DNA from: Aphanomyces cochlioides
Taxonomy: Eukaryota > Oomycota > Saprolegniomycetes > Saprolegniales > Verrucalvaceae
Assembly (NCBI GenBank): GCA_019828595.1
Contig: JAHQRK010000018.1
Location: 186,001 to 250,000, forward strand
DNA length: 64,000 nucleotides
Direction of reading: 5' to 3'
Shown here: positions 11,613-24,776 of the stretch, one piece after another
How positions within the stretch are numbered: position 1 is the first letter of the stretch
Layout of the letters: each line of letters begins with the position of its first letter
The notes under the pieces: model-generated
Database searches by the model: none
What the model was told of the DNA's origin: nothing
Seen by the model: only the letters and a program-made list of their open reading frames with translations
Translations under genes and position numbers: made by a program

Positions 11613-12780
11613 ATGACCCAAGCATTCATCTGTTTGTTGTTTTTCATCGCCGTGGTGTCCTCCGCTACCGAGGCAACAGCCGTCGACCGATCTGGAAGCC
11701 TCCGAGGTATTCAACCCGCATCTAGAACTGCCGACACCTTGAATACTGCCAATTTTGCCCAACTTCCCTGCATTGAACACCACGAGCAATCCCTTGACGA
11801 TCACAACTGGCAGCTCGAACACAAGCTTTCCCACTTCCAAAGTTGCCACGTCAACAAATAGCCTTCAGATTTGCCTTACGGCAGCATTTCTCCTGTCAGC
11901 GATCGGTATTTTGGTATATCAATCCCGTCAATACTCACGAAATCAAAACATAATGTCTTGAACAATCTCTTTTCCGTCTCCACCTGAGTGGACAGATCGT
12001 ACTGCACCTCGATCGATCACTCATCCGACGCCTTCACCGGTTGTGATGACGCCTATACCCGGAACGCCTGCTCTCACCTCGTAAATGAATCAATTCGACG
12101 AGTGTCAGATGTTTCAGCCCGGTCGTTTGTACAATGTGACAGTTATTCAAGCGGACTCAAGTTTAGGGAGCGATGGGACAGCTAAGCTCAATTGTACATG
12201 CTCCTTACTACTGAATGTAAGTGACTAAAGCAGTTTTGGCTACGGGAAATGCATTGGCGATGGCCAACATCGTATAGTTTGACGATTGTTGTAGAATTTC
12301 CAACTTGTTTGTAATAACGTGAAGATAGAAGTCGTTCGCTTTACTATCAAGCTGTGAATGGCTTCAGACATATCTACAGGTAGCCTTTCTCTTGACGTTG
12401 CTTGGCGGTTTGGTCTTTCTCTACCGCAACACGAGAAAGCACAATGTACAGCAAGTAACAATGCCAATCCCCTCCCCATTGACATGGCCACCGCTCACTG
12501 TGATGTCCCTCAGACCAGGAACTCCTCGTGTCATCGTGTAGAATGATCAAATCGAGGATTACCAAACATTTCAACCTGGTCGTTTATACACGTTGACAAC
12601 GATTGTGGCCTACCCGAGCATTTTGAGCGACGGAAATTCAATGCAAGCGCCTCAAGTAATCCTGTTGCGTTCGCTGCATGGGCCATGGCTCGCATCTCTA
12701 AGTTTGCATTGTTCATTCTCGTACGCATATGAGGTACTCGTAAGAAAGTCAATATTGGTGTCGGTTGCTAAAGTTCAATG
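11613..12780 (+). pseudogene. Two tandem, decayed copies of a single-pass membrane protein
   Basis: An ATG at 11613 opens with a signal-peptide-like MTQAFICLLFFIAVVSSATEA. A second frame from about 11755 gives a Ser/Thr-rich stretch, a membrane helix (ICLTAAFLLSAIGILVY, near 11,865-11,930), a basic tail and, after an in-frame TGA at 11959-11961, a Pro-rich tail ending PGTPALTS with TAA at 12082. The next copy has a matching helix (VAFLLTLLGGLVFLY, near 12,380-12,425) and a tail ending PGTPRVIV with TAG at 12539-12541. Both copies continue after that stop, in frame, with FQPGRLY and an SDG motif about 20 residues later. The frames do not join into one clean gene. I do not recognise the family. 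Confidence 0.45.
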
Positions 12781-12987
12781 CTGCATGAACTTCCCACCTC
12801 ATGGCTGTCTCCGTCATGCAATAGCATTTCGCGTGGAATTGCATACATCAGAGCCATGCTGCCCTTGTGCACAGACGTTGAGAGGCACTAAAAGGCACGT
12901 CGTTTCAAAATTTGCTGTGTGTGGACGTTGCAACGGCTGATAGCAGTTACAGTCTCGCGACTAGTCACAGAACCCAACAAGACTAAA

Positions 12988-15900
12988 ATGGCGTCGGCCG
13001 AAAAGCCGACGCTCAAGTCCGATATGACGACCGTCTTTACTCGGCGGACACGGATCGGTCCAGATACGGAAATCCCCGCCATGTCGTTGACGGACAAAGC
13101 TGCCAATTTCTCGCTGGACGACATTGCGTTGCACTTTCTAAGTCTCTATTTCATCCGACTGTCGACCAACAAAGTGCTCACCCACGTCGAAGACGCCTTT
13201 GCAGCACATTACGTCCAAGTCCAGCGCACCAACCACATTCGGGGCATGCTCGTCATGATTTTGTTCTTTGTCGTGGTCATTTACTACGATTACTTGGCAT
13301 TATACAAGACAAATGCGTCGGCGGGGAGTACGATGAACTCGACGAGTCTTGAAACTTGCCGCGTCAATATTATTGGTGTCGGTGGTGGTGTCACGGCGTT
13401 TAAAATCACCATGTTGCTTCGCTTCGGCTTGATCGTGCCGCTGCTCGTGGTAAATATTTGGGCCGTCCATCACACGTCAAGCAAAACGTACTTGCGCGTC
13501 ACATATGTGTCGCATTGGTGTCTTGGTGTCTACTTTGTCGTGTACAACAAAATCACATGCGATTTCGGCGTCACATGGCTCTGTTTGGTCATCATGTACT
13601 TTTATTCGTGTACACCTGTGCGATTTCTTTACATCATGACGGCGTCGGCGGTACTCTTGCTCATCTACCCAGCTGTGATCTTTCCACAATGTCCATCCGA
13701 TGCGACGCAAACCATCATACGTGAATATCTCTACGCGCTTGGCTTTTTCGTGCTCATTTCATTCCCAAGGTAAAATATTCAGCCTTAAATATCTCTCGTC
13801 AACGATCTTGTAGCCAGTCGAGGGAATTCGCCATTCGTGTCAGCTACATGAGCGAGACGCTCCTATTGTCCCAGCAGCACCAGGTAAATACATGTCCATC
13901 CGTCTGTCTCATGAATTTTCGTTTTCGCAGCTCGAGCAAGAAGAAACGCGATCGAAACTCTTGCTTGGAAGTATGTTGCCAGCCTCTGTGATTGCCCAGC
14001 TGCAGTCGGGTCGGGAGCTCATTGCAGATGCGTACCCCGCCGTGACAGTTCTTTTCTGTGAAGTGTGCCATTTTGACGACATTTCGGGCCAACTCGCACC
14101 AGCTCAAGTCGTCGAACTTCTCAACACAATTTTTTCCAAGTTTGATCTCTTGGTTGATTCGCATTCTGTGCATAAAATCGAAACGATCGGCGCTGTCTAC
14201 ATGGTCGCTGGAGGCTGTCCCGACTTGACGATCAATCACACCAAGCTCGTGGCGAATCTAGCTCTCGAAATGATCTCGGCGATTCCAGAGCTGCAGCGAA
14301 AAATCCGCAAGACATTTACATGGGCTGCAAACGTCGAAGACATAAATATTCGAATTGGCATCAATGCTGGATCGCTCATGGCTGGCGTGGTTGGAATTCG
14401 CAATCCTCGTTTCAAGGTATGTCAACGTTGGAGAAATGATTTTCAGAATATCACTTGTAGCTCTTTGGCGATACGGTCAACGTTGCATCGCGAATGGAGA
14501 GCACAAATCTCCCAGGACATATTCAAATGACAGAGTGGACAGCCGAAGCGCTCAAGGACGAGTACGAAATGGAGCTACGAGGGACGATTCCAGTCAAAGG
14601 TCGTGGCGAAATGCAAACATATTTCCTCCAGGGGCGAAAAGAAGGAACGCCGATCATCATGGCACCGATACGACTGCCAGCTCAGCCACTGACAAATTCG
14701 CAATCTGTCGTACTTCCACCACGCCAAACAGGCAAAATGAGCATGGTTCGGTCCAATATTGTCCAGGAGGTATGGTCTCAACTCGCTTTGGGAAATAATT
14801 TCGTCAAGGTGCTCCCATCACAAGGAATGCAAGCCCGTGATGCGATCATGAAATTAATTCCCTCGACGGGGGAAACTTCCGTGCGGATGCGATCGAGCAC
14901 CCGAAGGCACAATGTTTCGTCGTCCTTGCAACGCGAGCCGATGCTTCAGGAAGAAAATGGTGACGAGGAAATCATGCCCACGGTTCAAGAAGGCGACACA
15001 ACGTCGATTGTGGAAGTCGTGCCGCTTCCATCGGCGTTGATGGGCCTTCCTGAAGGTCTCACAAAGCGGAATCTAGTGCTTTCGATTCACGCGACGCATT
15101 CCTTTGAAAAGCTCTACCGATATGAAAATGACAAGGGCTGGTTACGCTTCCTCCGGTACTCGATATTCCTCGGTGGCGTCATGAAAGTTCTCGTCATGAC
15201 CATGTATCAAACGTTGTCGCTGCTCCAAGTGCGCGATTTCAACAATGCGCAGTTTCTTTTCTATGTCAATATTTGCGTCACGTTGCCAGTCGTTGCATTG
15301 TCGCTCCTCTTCACGTTTGTGCCGAAATTCGACCAAGTCAAACAAATTGCAACGTTCTTGATGATGATTTTCATGTCGATGGTGCTCAACATTGAAGCCG
15401 TTGCCACGGGCGGCAAAGGTATGGCGCAGTAATGAATAAATTTGCTGATCGTTGTCGTAGGCCATATTTACTACAGCGTGTTCGCGATGTATCAGTGTCA
15501 TTTTAGCATCTTGTCATTCTCGTTGCGGCTTGTTGTTGGGTTGTACATCTTTGCCATGTATCTAATCACTTTCATGGTCATTATTGACCCGCCAGACAAG
15601 TTTCAGCCAACGATTGACGCGACGGGAAAGCTCACAACGTGGTGGGACGCCAGTGGCATTGTCTATGCCCGTAATGCGCTCTACATTTTTGTTTTCCTCG
15701 GGGCGAATACATGGGTTGTCTTCAATATGGAATACAAGCAACGTATCAATCACTTTCGAGATCTTGTCTTGAACGCCCAGCAGCAAAAACTTCTCGAAGA
15801 GCAAGATCGTGTCTCGAAACTTCTCCTCAACCTTTTGCCTGAAACGATCGTGTTGCAGCTGAAAACTGCCCCTGAAAAAACGGTGCGTTCTCTCTCGTGC

Positions 15901-16625
15901 CTTGGATTTGCTCATTGAGTTGTAGATTGCCGAAAGCTTCGACAACGTGACGATTCTCTTCACCGACATGGTCAATTTTACATCGTATTCGTCGCGGGTG
16001 ACCGCCATGGAGCTTGTCCAATTCCTCAACGACATGTACACCCGTTTTGATACGATTACAGAGCGACGAGCGCTGTACAAAGTTGAAATCATCGGCGATG
16101 CTTACTTTGTTGTCGGTGGTTGTCCTCTTGTGACGAATGTTGATGCCCTCACGGTCTTGCAAGCAGGTTTGACGCTGTCACTTTCACTTGGTCATGAAAT
16201 TTTACAGGCATGGACATGCTCGCAACACTACCAGTTCTTCGGCGAAATTCAGGAAATCCCAATTTGAATATTCGCATTGGCGTGCACTCCGGGCCGGTGG
16301 TCGCTGGTGTCGTTGGCATCAAAGATCCGAGGTAGAAAGGCTTCACGGTGACACTTTCAATTGATCGGATGGGGTAGATATCATTTGTTTGGTGACACAG
16401 TGGCGATCGCCCAGCATTTAGAAAGCACAGGCTCTCCTGGACGAATTCACCTAAGCGAGTCGACATATTCTAGGGTCAAGGTACTTGATGATGGCTTCTG
16501 GTAGAGCATTGCTAATTGCCCTCGTGTAGAGCACCGACCCAAATGCTTTCAAATTTGAATACCACAAGATGCTCACACTGGCAGGACATCACTCAAAACT
16601 TAGGACGTATTTCGTCACGACATGA
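12988..16625 (+). CDS. Membrane nucleotidyl cyclase with two class III catalytic domains (inverted C2-C1 order)
   Basis: Nine exons join in frame: 12988-13769, 13814-13883, 13931-14416, 14461-15418, 15461-15882, 15926-16166, 16208-16331, 16378-16480 and 16530-16625, giving 1,093 residues. Layout: about six membrane helices, cyclase domain 1, a linker, about six more helices, cyclase domain 2. Domain 1 lacks both metal-binding Asp residues ([11 protein letters not shown] has Glu; [13 protein letters not shown] has Ala) but keeps the catalytic Asn and Arg in [14 protein letters not shown]. Domain 2 keeps both Asp residues ([16 protein letters not shown] and [13 protein letters not shown]) but has [15 protein letters not shown], without Asn and Arg. 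One composite active site is therefore expected. At the base-recognition positions domain 1 has Glu (KIETIG) and Lys (FKLFG), which does not match the Lys/Asp pair of adenylyl cyclases. Making cGMP rather than cAMP is possible but not proven. Confidence 0.92.
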
Positions 16626-17326
16626 CTGCCCCCCCATAGAGAGTTAGGCATATTAATATAGATGCATTGATAGATTGACGACACTCACACATAAAAGATG
16701 ACTCGGATCGAAGGGCCCCTTAGGACGAAAGGTTTTGCAAGAGCCTTGAACATCATACAGCTCGATTAGAACATCTATGTACACAGGCAATGGTGCGTGG
16801 AAACTACTGTAGTTCGAACATTGGATTGTAATAGACCTCCATACATCGAAAGGCAGTCGACTTCTCATTTCATGGAGGTGGTATAAAACGAGTCGCACAC
16901 TAGCGCGCAAGAGCAAAACTGGAGTTGAATGCAGCAAATTACCAAGTTTGATGTGCTCACAAGTGAGAGTCGGCCATACATTGCAAAAGTTGAACGTCGA
17001 GATGTTGCTGAAAAGGGGAAACGTGCACAACAGCGACTCCTAAGTCACGAATTGGGCTCGCCATGTTGCTTCAATTGTCCAGTTCCAAAGGGCTCAATCG
17101 CGGTTCTTCATCATGGTCATGTCTGCTTGACACAAGCAATGAGATTTCAAGAACTTGTATAAATTAATAATTCCAGTGCATGTATTAATTAATACAGGCT
17201 AATTGAAAGTCGTCTCCATTGGTTATAAATAATTGCATATCGGTCTTTGATTGGCTATTGTTCAACTATTTCAACCAATCAATGACATTCATTTGCCTTG
17301 GGGCCAAGTTTGCTTGCTGAAGCAGC
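16626..17326. other. Intergenic region with CCAAT boxes upstream of CPSF100
   Basis: A 125-codon open frame on the minus strand (17030-16653) shows no recognisable domain and is probably chance. Short AT-rich palindromes (TGTATTAATTAATAC near 17,182) and three ATTGG/CCAAT boxes at about 17,217-17,280 (CATTGGTTA, GATTGGCTA, ACCAATCAATG) precede the CPSF100 start and may be its promoter. Confidence 0.45.
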
Positions 17327-20001
17327 ATGGTCGCGATCTCGTTCACGCCGTTGTATGGCGTCCATTCGGCCGAAAGAAGCTGCGGCTATTTGCTGGAAGT
17401 AGACGACATTGGTATTCTTTTGGATTGCGGTTGGACAGATGATTTTGATGTGGCGATGTTGGAGCCGTTGGCCAAAGTGATTGACCGCGTCGACTTGGTG
17501 TTGATTTCACACCCCGACTTGGCACACATGGGAGCATTGCCGTATGCAGTTGGAACGCTTGGGTTGAAAGCACCTGTGTATGCAACACTTCCAGTCTATC
17601 GAATGGGCGAAATTGTTCTCTACGAAGCGTATCAAGCACGAACCAAAGACGATCTTGAATTCAAACTCTTTTCGCTCGATGATGTGGACCAAGTGCTGGA
17701 AACTTTTATCCAGCTCAAATACTCGCAAAAACTCAAGCTCTCGGGCGAAGGCGAAGGAATCTATATTACTCCCCATGCTGCAGGCCATCTCATCGGTGGC
17801 TCCATCTGGAGTATTGCTAAGGAAACAGTAATCCCCCATGCTCGTTCATTCTTTCATGTATGTTGCGACGTAGGATGAAATTATTTACGCAGTCGACTAC
17901 AACCATCGAGCTGAGCATGTGCTGAGTAAAACAGTGCTCGATACCTTCACGTAATGTTTCCTTTGTACCGTGTCAATGGTTAATATCGCACTCCAGACGC
18001 CCCACACTTCTCATTACAGGATCCCTACATATTGACAAGCAGCAACCCAAAATGCGAGATCGTGATGAGATGGTACGCATATGTTGTTCCCTTTATCCAC
18101 TCAATGACTTGGCTTAGCTTAAAGATGAAATCGTTCAAGTGCTTCGGCGCGGTGGCGATGTGCTTATTCCTTGTGACAGCGCGGGTCGTGTTCTCGAAGT
18201 CCTGCATGTCCTCGACCAATATTGGATCAAACTCAAGTAAGGCATTCCTGCCTATTGATGACACTAAGTTCAGTATTTTAGACTGAAAGATCCGATTGCT
18301 TTGCTTCATACCATGAGCTTTTACACTCCAAAAGCTGCACAAGCCATGTTAGAATGGTGTAGCGAGCGCATTTCCAAGAACTTTGACATTGGCAAGCCCA
18401 ATCCTTTCAACTTTACGCATGTCAATCTTGTACACACCTTGGAGCAATTGGACAAACTACCAAGTCCTAAAGTAATTCTGGCCACATCGCCTACGCTCAA
18501 CCACGGCTTTGGCAAAGAGTTGCTTATGAAAATGGCCCCTCTCTCTAAAAATGGTGGGTCCAAGTTCACAAATCCCAGCGAAATGACGATTTGAATCACT
18601 TAGGCATTGTATTTGTAACTACACCAGTACCAGGCACAGTGGCGTCCGAGATTCAGCCTGGCTCAGTTGTTCGACTGCATACATCGAGAAATGTGGCTCT
18701 TGAAGGCGCAGAGCTGCTTGCATACGAAGCGAAAGAACGACGAAGGCTAAAATCCGAAGCAGAACTCAAAGCAAAAGAAATTGAAGAAGCTGCAATGGAA
18801 GATATGATGATGACGATTGCTGAGTATGAATCAGACGATGAAGGCAAGACTGACAAAGGTATGACTCACATCCCAAAGCACGATTGTTGAGGCGATGATG
18901 TAGCCACCACGACACAGTTACGTGGCTCGTTCAAGGTTGGCTTTGGTCAATTTGCCAGTGCAAAGTACCCAATGTTCTTTACGATGGATACCAAGAGCGA
19001 ATGGGACGAATACGGAGAAGTACGATGACATCTCGTCTGTAATCACCTGAACTTTTGTGATACAGACGATTCGCGTGGACGATTTTAAAGAATTAGGTCA
19101 TCAAAACAAAGCCCGCATGCGCAAAACCAAGTCGAATTCAACCTTGACAGAGAATGTTGACATGGAAGAGGAAGAAGTTGGAGACCGTCGACCCATGAAA
19201 ACTGTGCATTCATCACAACATATATTCGTACGTTATGCTTGCTTACTATGTCGTTTATGACTTGTTCGATTGTAGATTCAGTCAAGCGTTCGATTTGTCG
19301 ACTTTGATGGGGTTGCCGATGGTCGTGCCATCAAGAATTGTCTCGACAATGTCAAACCCCGCAAGTTGATTTTAGTCCATGGCACACCTGAAACAACATT
19401 GACTTTGCAAGAGCACGTTCAGACGACAATTGAACAGTGTGAAATTGTACGCATCCAACTGCTACGTATTTTTGTGACGACGTTGACACAGGTGTATGCC
19501 CCGCAAGCGAACGAATGCATTGACATTGAATCCGACACGACAGTGTACAAGCTATCCCTCAAGGAGTCGCTCTACTCGTCGGCTCATTTCCAAAAGGTAG
19601 TCTCGTTCAAAACCAGGTTGTAGCTAAGTTCCATCAGGTCGGCGCACACGATGTTGCCTTCATCAACGCCACGTCCGAGTTCCATGGCGCATCTTGTGTT
19701 TTGGACGTTGCTCCTCAAGAATTCCACACGCCTATGCTTCTCTCTCAAGGAAAAGTGACGCTCGCCACGATGAAGACGCTCTTAGCTCGTGCTGGGTTTG
19801 AAGCGAATTTCTATGGTGGCATGCTGGTGCGCACACTTCTTCGTTGCATGTACCGTGGTGACTCAATCTTATTTGTAGGTTTGCGACGATGGTGTCGTCT
19901 TGAAACGATCGCGCAACAACGAAGTCATTATTGAAGGCACGCTGTCGACGAGCTACTACAAGATCCGCGACATCTTGTATCAGCAGTACACGCTTGTCTA
20001 A
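17327..20001 (+). CDS. CPSF2: Cleavage and polyadenylation specificity factor subunit 2 (CPSF100)
   Basis: About a dozen exons, for example 17327-17827, then from 17874, with introns of 40-50 bases. The N-terminus has the metallo-beta-lactamase fold of CPSF subunits (GYLLEVDDIGILLDCGW, VDLVLISHPDLAHMGALPYA, ITPHAAGHLIGGSIW, VDYNHRAEH, RPTLLITGSLHID). The usual HxHxDH zinc motif is degenerate here (SHPDLAHMG), as known for CPSF100, which is thought to be inactive beside the nuclease CPSF73. Next come the beta-CASP part (DSAGRVLEVLHVLDQYW, PSPKVILATSPTL), an acidic/coiled insert (EIEEAAMEDMMMTIAEYESD) and a C-terminal domain ending KIRDILYQQYTLV. It works in nuclear mRNA 3'-end formation. The start at 17327 gives the family's usual MVAISFTPLYGV opening. 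Confidence 0.92.
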
Positions 20002-21409
<1,408 letters not shown>

Positions 21410-21490
21410 ACGTCTGAAAGACGAATCGCAGGACGTCCCTGCTAAGCAAGTAATAAGGCGTCCTATTCTTATCAATTCTGGCGCACAATT

Positions 21491-22149
21491 CTAATCCACT
21501 TCACTATTTGAACAAAATCGATCGAGGGAACATGATGAAGTTTGCTGAAGCTTGCATGCGGACGGGCAAAGCCTTTGCACATTCTCTTCTGACCTGGGTA
21601 AGCCCACAACGTGGTTGACATGCTCATTCATACGCACAATGACGCGGTGCTTGCCAAAACATTCCTGGGATCATAGGGGAGCCCCATGGTTGACCCTTAT
21701 TGGTTGCAGCCGCAATTCATATCCGTGTGCGTGAATCGTCGACCACAACGTGCAGCTTTCCTCATTTAGTTCCCACCGCAGTTGATCGGCGAAGCTCAGC
21801 GCGCTTCCATTGCAGAGCTCATATGGCCCATTAATTTCAACGTCAATTCCATCGGCATTTGCCTTCTTTGTGGCGATCAATTGCCGTATCAAAATCTTCA
21901 CCATCACTTCTCCTAACTCGTTCTGCTCAACCATTATCAGCTACTGCTTCAAAAAGGTAGTATAAACTGGTGAGCAATCTGTCCCTCTTTACGGCGACTA
22001 CCGATGCGATATCGAAGCAGCGGCAGTACAAGCAGCTCGCACTCCTTCGTGGTTCCTTTTGCCTCCTGGCACTTTGTGGAAAGTGACAATAGACACATCC
22101 GGATAAACAGTATGTATACGGTTAATGCCTTTCTATTGGCCAGTTCCAT
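21491..22149 (-). CDS. Unrecognised small gene, possibly spliced or decayed
   Basis: I do not recognise the family. The minus strand opens at 22149 with MELANRKALT followed by a GTATAC..CAG intron. A piece rich in Leu follows (CELLVLPLLRYRIG), then a longer frame from about 21940 (MVEQNELGEVMVKILIRQLI, DGIDVEINGPYELCNGSALS, DQLRWELNEESCTLWSTIH). A stop near 21675 interrupts the frame, which then continues FGKHRVIVRMNEHVNHVVGL and ends at TAG 21493-21491. A 30-base GT..AG stretch around the stop could be a very short intron. The pieces read like a real protein but the joins are unsure. The start lies only 27 bp from the divergent NDC80 start. Confidence 0.4.
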
Positions 22150-22175
22150 ATTTTTAAAATTTCAAATCGGCTAGC

Positions 22176-24232
22176 ATGCGGCGAACAACGCTGGGTCCCA
22201 TCTCGTCGTCGCAATTGAACACGATGAGTAGCAATCCATCCCGCTTACCTCTAGCAAAACCAAATCAACCGACGACACCAAGTCGCCAGTCTTGGAGCTC
22301 GATGGCGCAACGTCGCGCCAGTGTTCTCAACCGATCGTCGTTGAGTCGCAACAGCATGTCGACGAGACTGTCCCGAAATGGCAGCTTGCCTCGAAATAGC
22401 CAAAGTGGCTCGCAACGACGCAATAGCACATTTGCAGGAAGAGGCTCTCGAATGGCAGACCCCAGACCGATCAGTGATCGCAATTACATGGCCAACTCAA
22501 TTCGACTCTTGATTGAATTTTTGACGGACAGACACTACGACCACGCTCTGAGCCATCAATTGTTGACCAAACCGATGAAAAAAGACTTCATCAACATCAT
22601 GCAGTTTCTCTTTCGCGAACTCGATCCTAACTTTGAGTTTTCGCCAAAGATTGAAGAAGACGTGGCGAATTGTTATCGTACTCTCAAATATCCATTTCCA
22701 ATCAGTAAAACTGCATTGGCAGCAGTCGGCAGTCCGCATTCGTGGCCTCCCCTCCTTGCCGCTATCTCGTGGATCGTCGAACTGCTCTCGGTACCATTAC
22801 TTTTGTCTTTTCATTCACATTGCATTCGTAGTATGACTCGATTGTGCAAGAGGAAAGCGCTGATTCTGTTGAAAAGGGTGAAGATAATGGGGAAAAAGAA
22901 ATGTTTGACTATTTAAGCGACGCATACAAGGCATTTCTGTGCGGTTATGATGACGAATACGACAGCATGACGCTCAAAATGGAAGAAAAGCTAGGTTTGG
23001 TTTGACTGCTGTCGTCTTTTGACAAATAATTTATAGATGCGCAAAGACATGAAATTCGTCAAGTTACCGAAGAGATTGATCGCGAAAATGAAGATTTGAA
23101 GCAGCAGATTCGTGAGTTGGAAAATGCTCAGGTACAAAACTGATTGAATTCATCCACAAAGTCAATTGTAGTCGCTCCCTGCTCTTAATGCAAAGAAGCG
23201 CGACTACATTCAAGACCACGACAAATTGAAGGGACTGGTTGACCGCTATGAAGGTGCCAACGTCAAGTTGGAGGAATCTATTCAGACCTTCGGACAAAAG
23301 CTTGCTCAACAGCGTACGACATGGTTGCATTAATGTTGTGATTGTCACAATTTCGTATAGATGCTGATTACCAAGAGCATAAAGCCAAGATTTCTCAATT
23401 GCAACACCGTATCGATACCCAAGAACTGTCGTCGTCAGATTTAGAGCGCATGCAGAGCGAAAGATCACGACTCCAAGAACTTCTGCAATCTTTAGAAGGA
23501 CGCTATAAGGCACTGCAAGATAGCCACTGGATACAGGAGACGGAAATATCTCAAGCCATGGACCAAGTCGAAGAGCTCGTGAATTCGTACAGAATTGCGT
23601 GCATTCGACTGAAATTGGATGAGAAACAAGCCAATGGAGTGGAGTATGCAATACAAATCGATGCACATTCGGGTGGAGCGCAGGCAGCATCGGCCTTGAT
23701 GAATCATCTCAAAAAGACGATTGTACCTGCTTTGCTGGAATATCGTCGCCAACGAATTGAACGATTGGACCGCGTTTTGGACAAAGCAGTGGAAGCCAAA
23801 GTAAAGATTGGCCAAGCCACATCTGAAATGAACGATGCGATAAAAGCCCAGCGAGATATTGTGGCCCAAGAGCATAAGCTCGAAGAGTCGATTCGTCGAG
23901 AGCAAGAGGTAGAGTTGCCGCCACGTTTCAAATTAATCATCAAATAGGCCATGGAGTCTGCTTTGGAACGCAAGTTGAAAGAAATTGAAGAGATAGAAGT
24001 TGATCTCGAACGACTCAAGTTTGAAGATGATGCAACCTCAGAGATTGGCAGAGCCGAGAAACTTCTGCGTGAGGCCAAGCAAGCCTATGCTGATATGACT
24101 GAGCAGTACGAGCGAGAAATCGAATCGCGGCTTCGGTTTATCCAGCACGCGATTGGCATTAGTATTTCGTTCAAGGAACACATTGCCAAGCTAATGACAG
24201 ATGCCGAGGTGTTTGTGCGGCAGTTCGAGTGA
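22176..24232 (+). CDS. NDC80: Kinetochore protein NDC80 (HEC1)
   Basis: Six exons: 22176-22790, 22832-22994, 23037-23131, 23172-23313, 23361-23908 and 23948-24232, giving 615 residues. A basic, Ser/Arg-rich N-terminal tail (about 90 residues) leads to the calponin-homology domain: DPRPISDRNYMANSIRLLIE, KPMKKDFINIMQFLFRELDP, YRTLKYPFPISKTAL, VGSPHSWPPLLAAISWIVEL. The remainder is coiled coil, with an acidic YDSIVQEESAD loop after the CH domain as in other NDC80 proteins. NDC80 binds microtubules at the outer kinetochore, with NUF2 as partner. Its tail has several Arg-x-Ser sites of the kind phosphorylated by Aurora kinase (inference). The TGA stop is at 24230-24232. Confidence 0.93.
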
Positions 24233-24776
24233 GTTCTATTTAGTAATGTGTGTGTCTCCTTCATTTAACAAGTTCATTCTTGTTACCAGACCCAATATCT
24301 TCCCATGCCTCGAAACTCAATCGCCACTGCACACCTTTCCTGCTCCTCGCCATGCCGGAGCCTTGGACAATCTACAAAGGAAGAATCGTTGTTTTATGAA
24401 GGAAACGAGTTGTGACATTGTCCAGTTGTACTGGAATTTCAGTGCACGGACGAAGCTCCAGTCGCCATGGACGTCTCGTCGATGAGATCAAGGGACTGTC
24501 ATCCCCAAGAAGACGATTCGTAAGCACCCTGGCTCATTTCGGCGCTCGATTCGAATCGTACTGAACAACACACAAGTGTGGGACGACAGTAAAAGATCTT
24601 GAAGGACGTGCGAACACTGTGTCCTGATCTCGTCGGCTATATGGATACCATGGACAAAGATGGAATGTACCGACTCATCTCCCAACAAGCCTGTGAGCAC
24701 GACATGTCTTCGACCTCTCCATCATATACTGCCACGTGTTTGGTGTTAGGTTCAATGGTGGATTGAACTGTGTGCG

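Noticed and set aside
16653..17030. A 125-codon minus-strand frame after the cyclase gene
   Set aside because: No recognisable domain, and composition no better than neighbouring chance frames.
17870..17873. A 16-base intron in CPSF100
   Set aside because: A donor at 17828 gives a normal 46-base intron and joins KET to DEIIYAVDYNH, matching the family without an odd intron.
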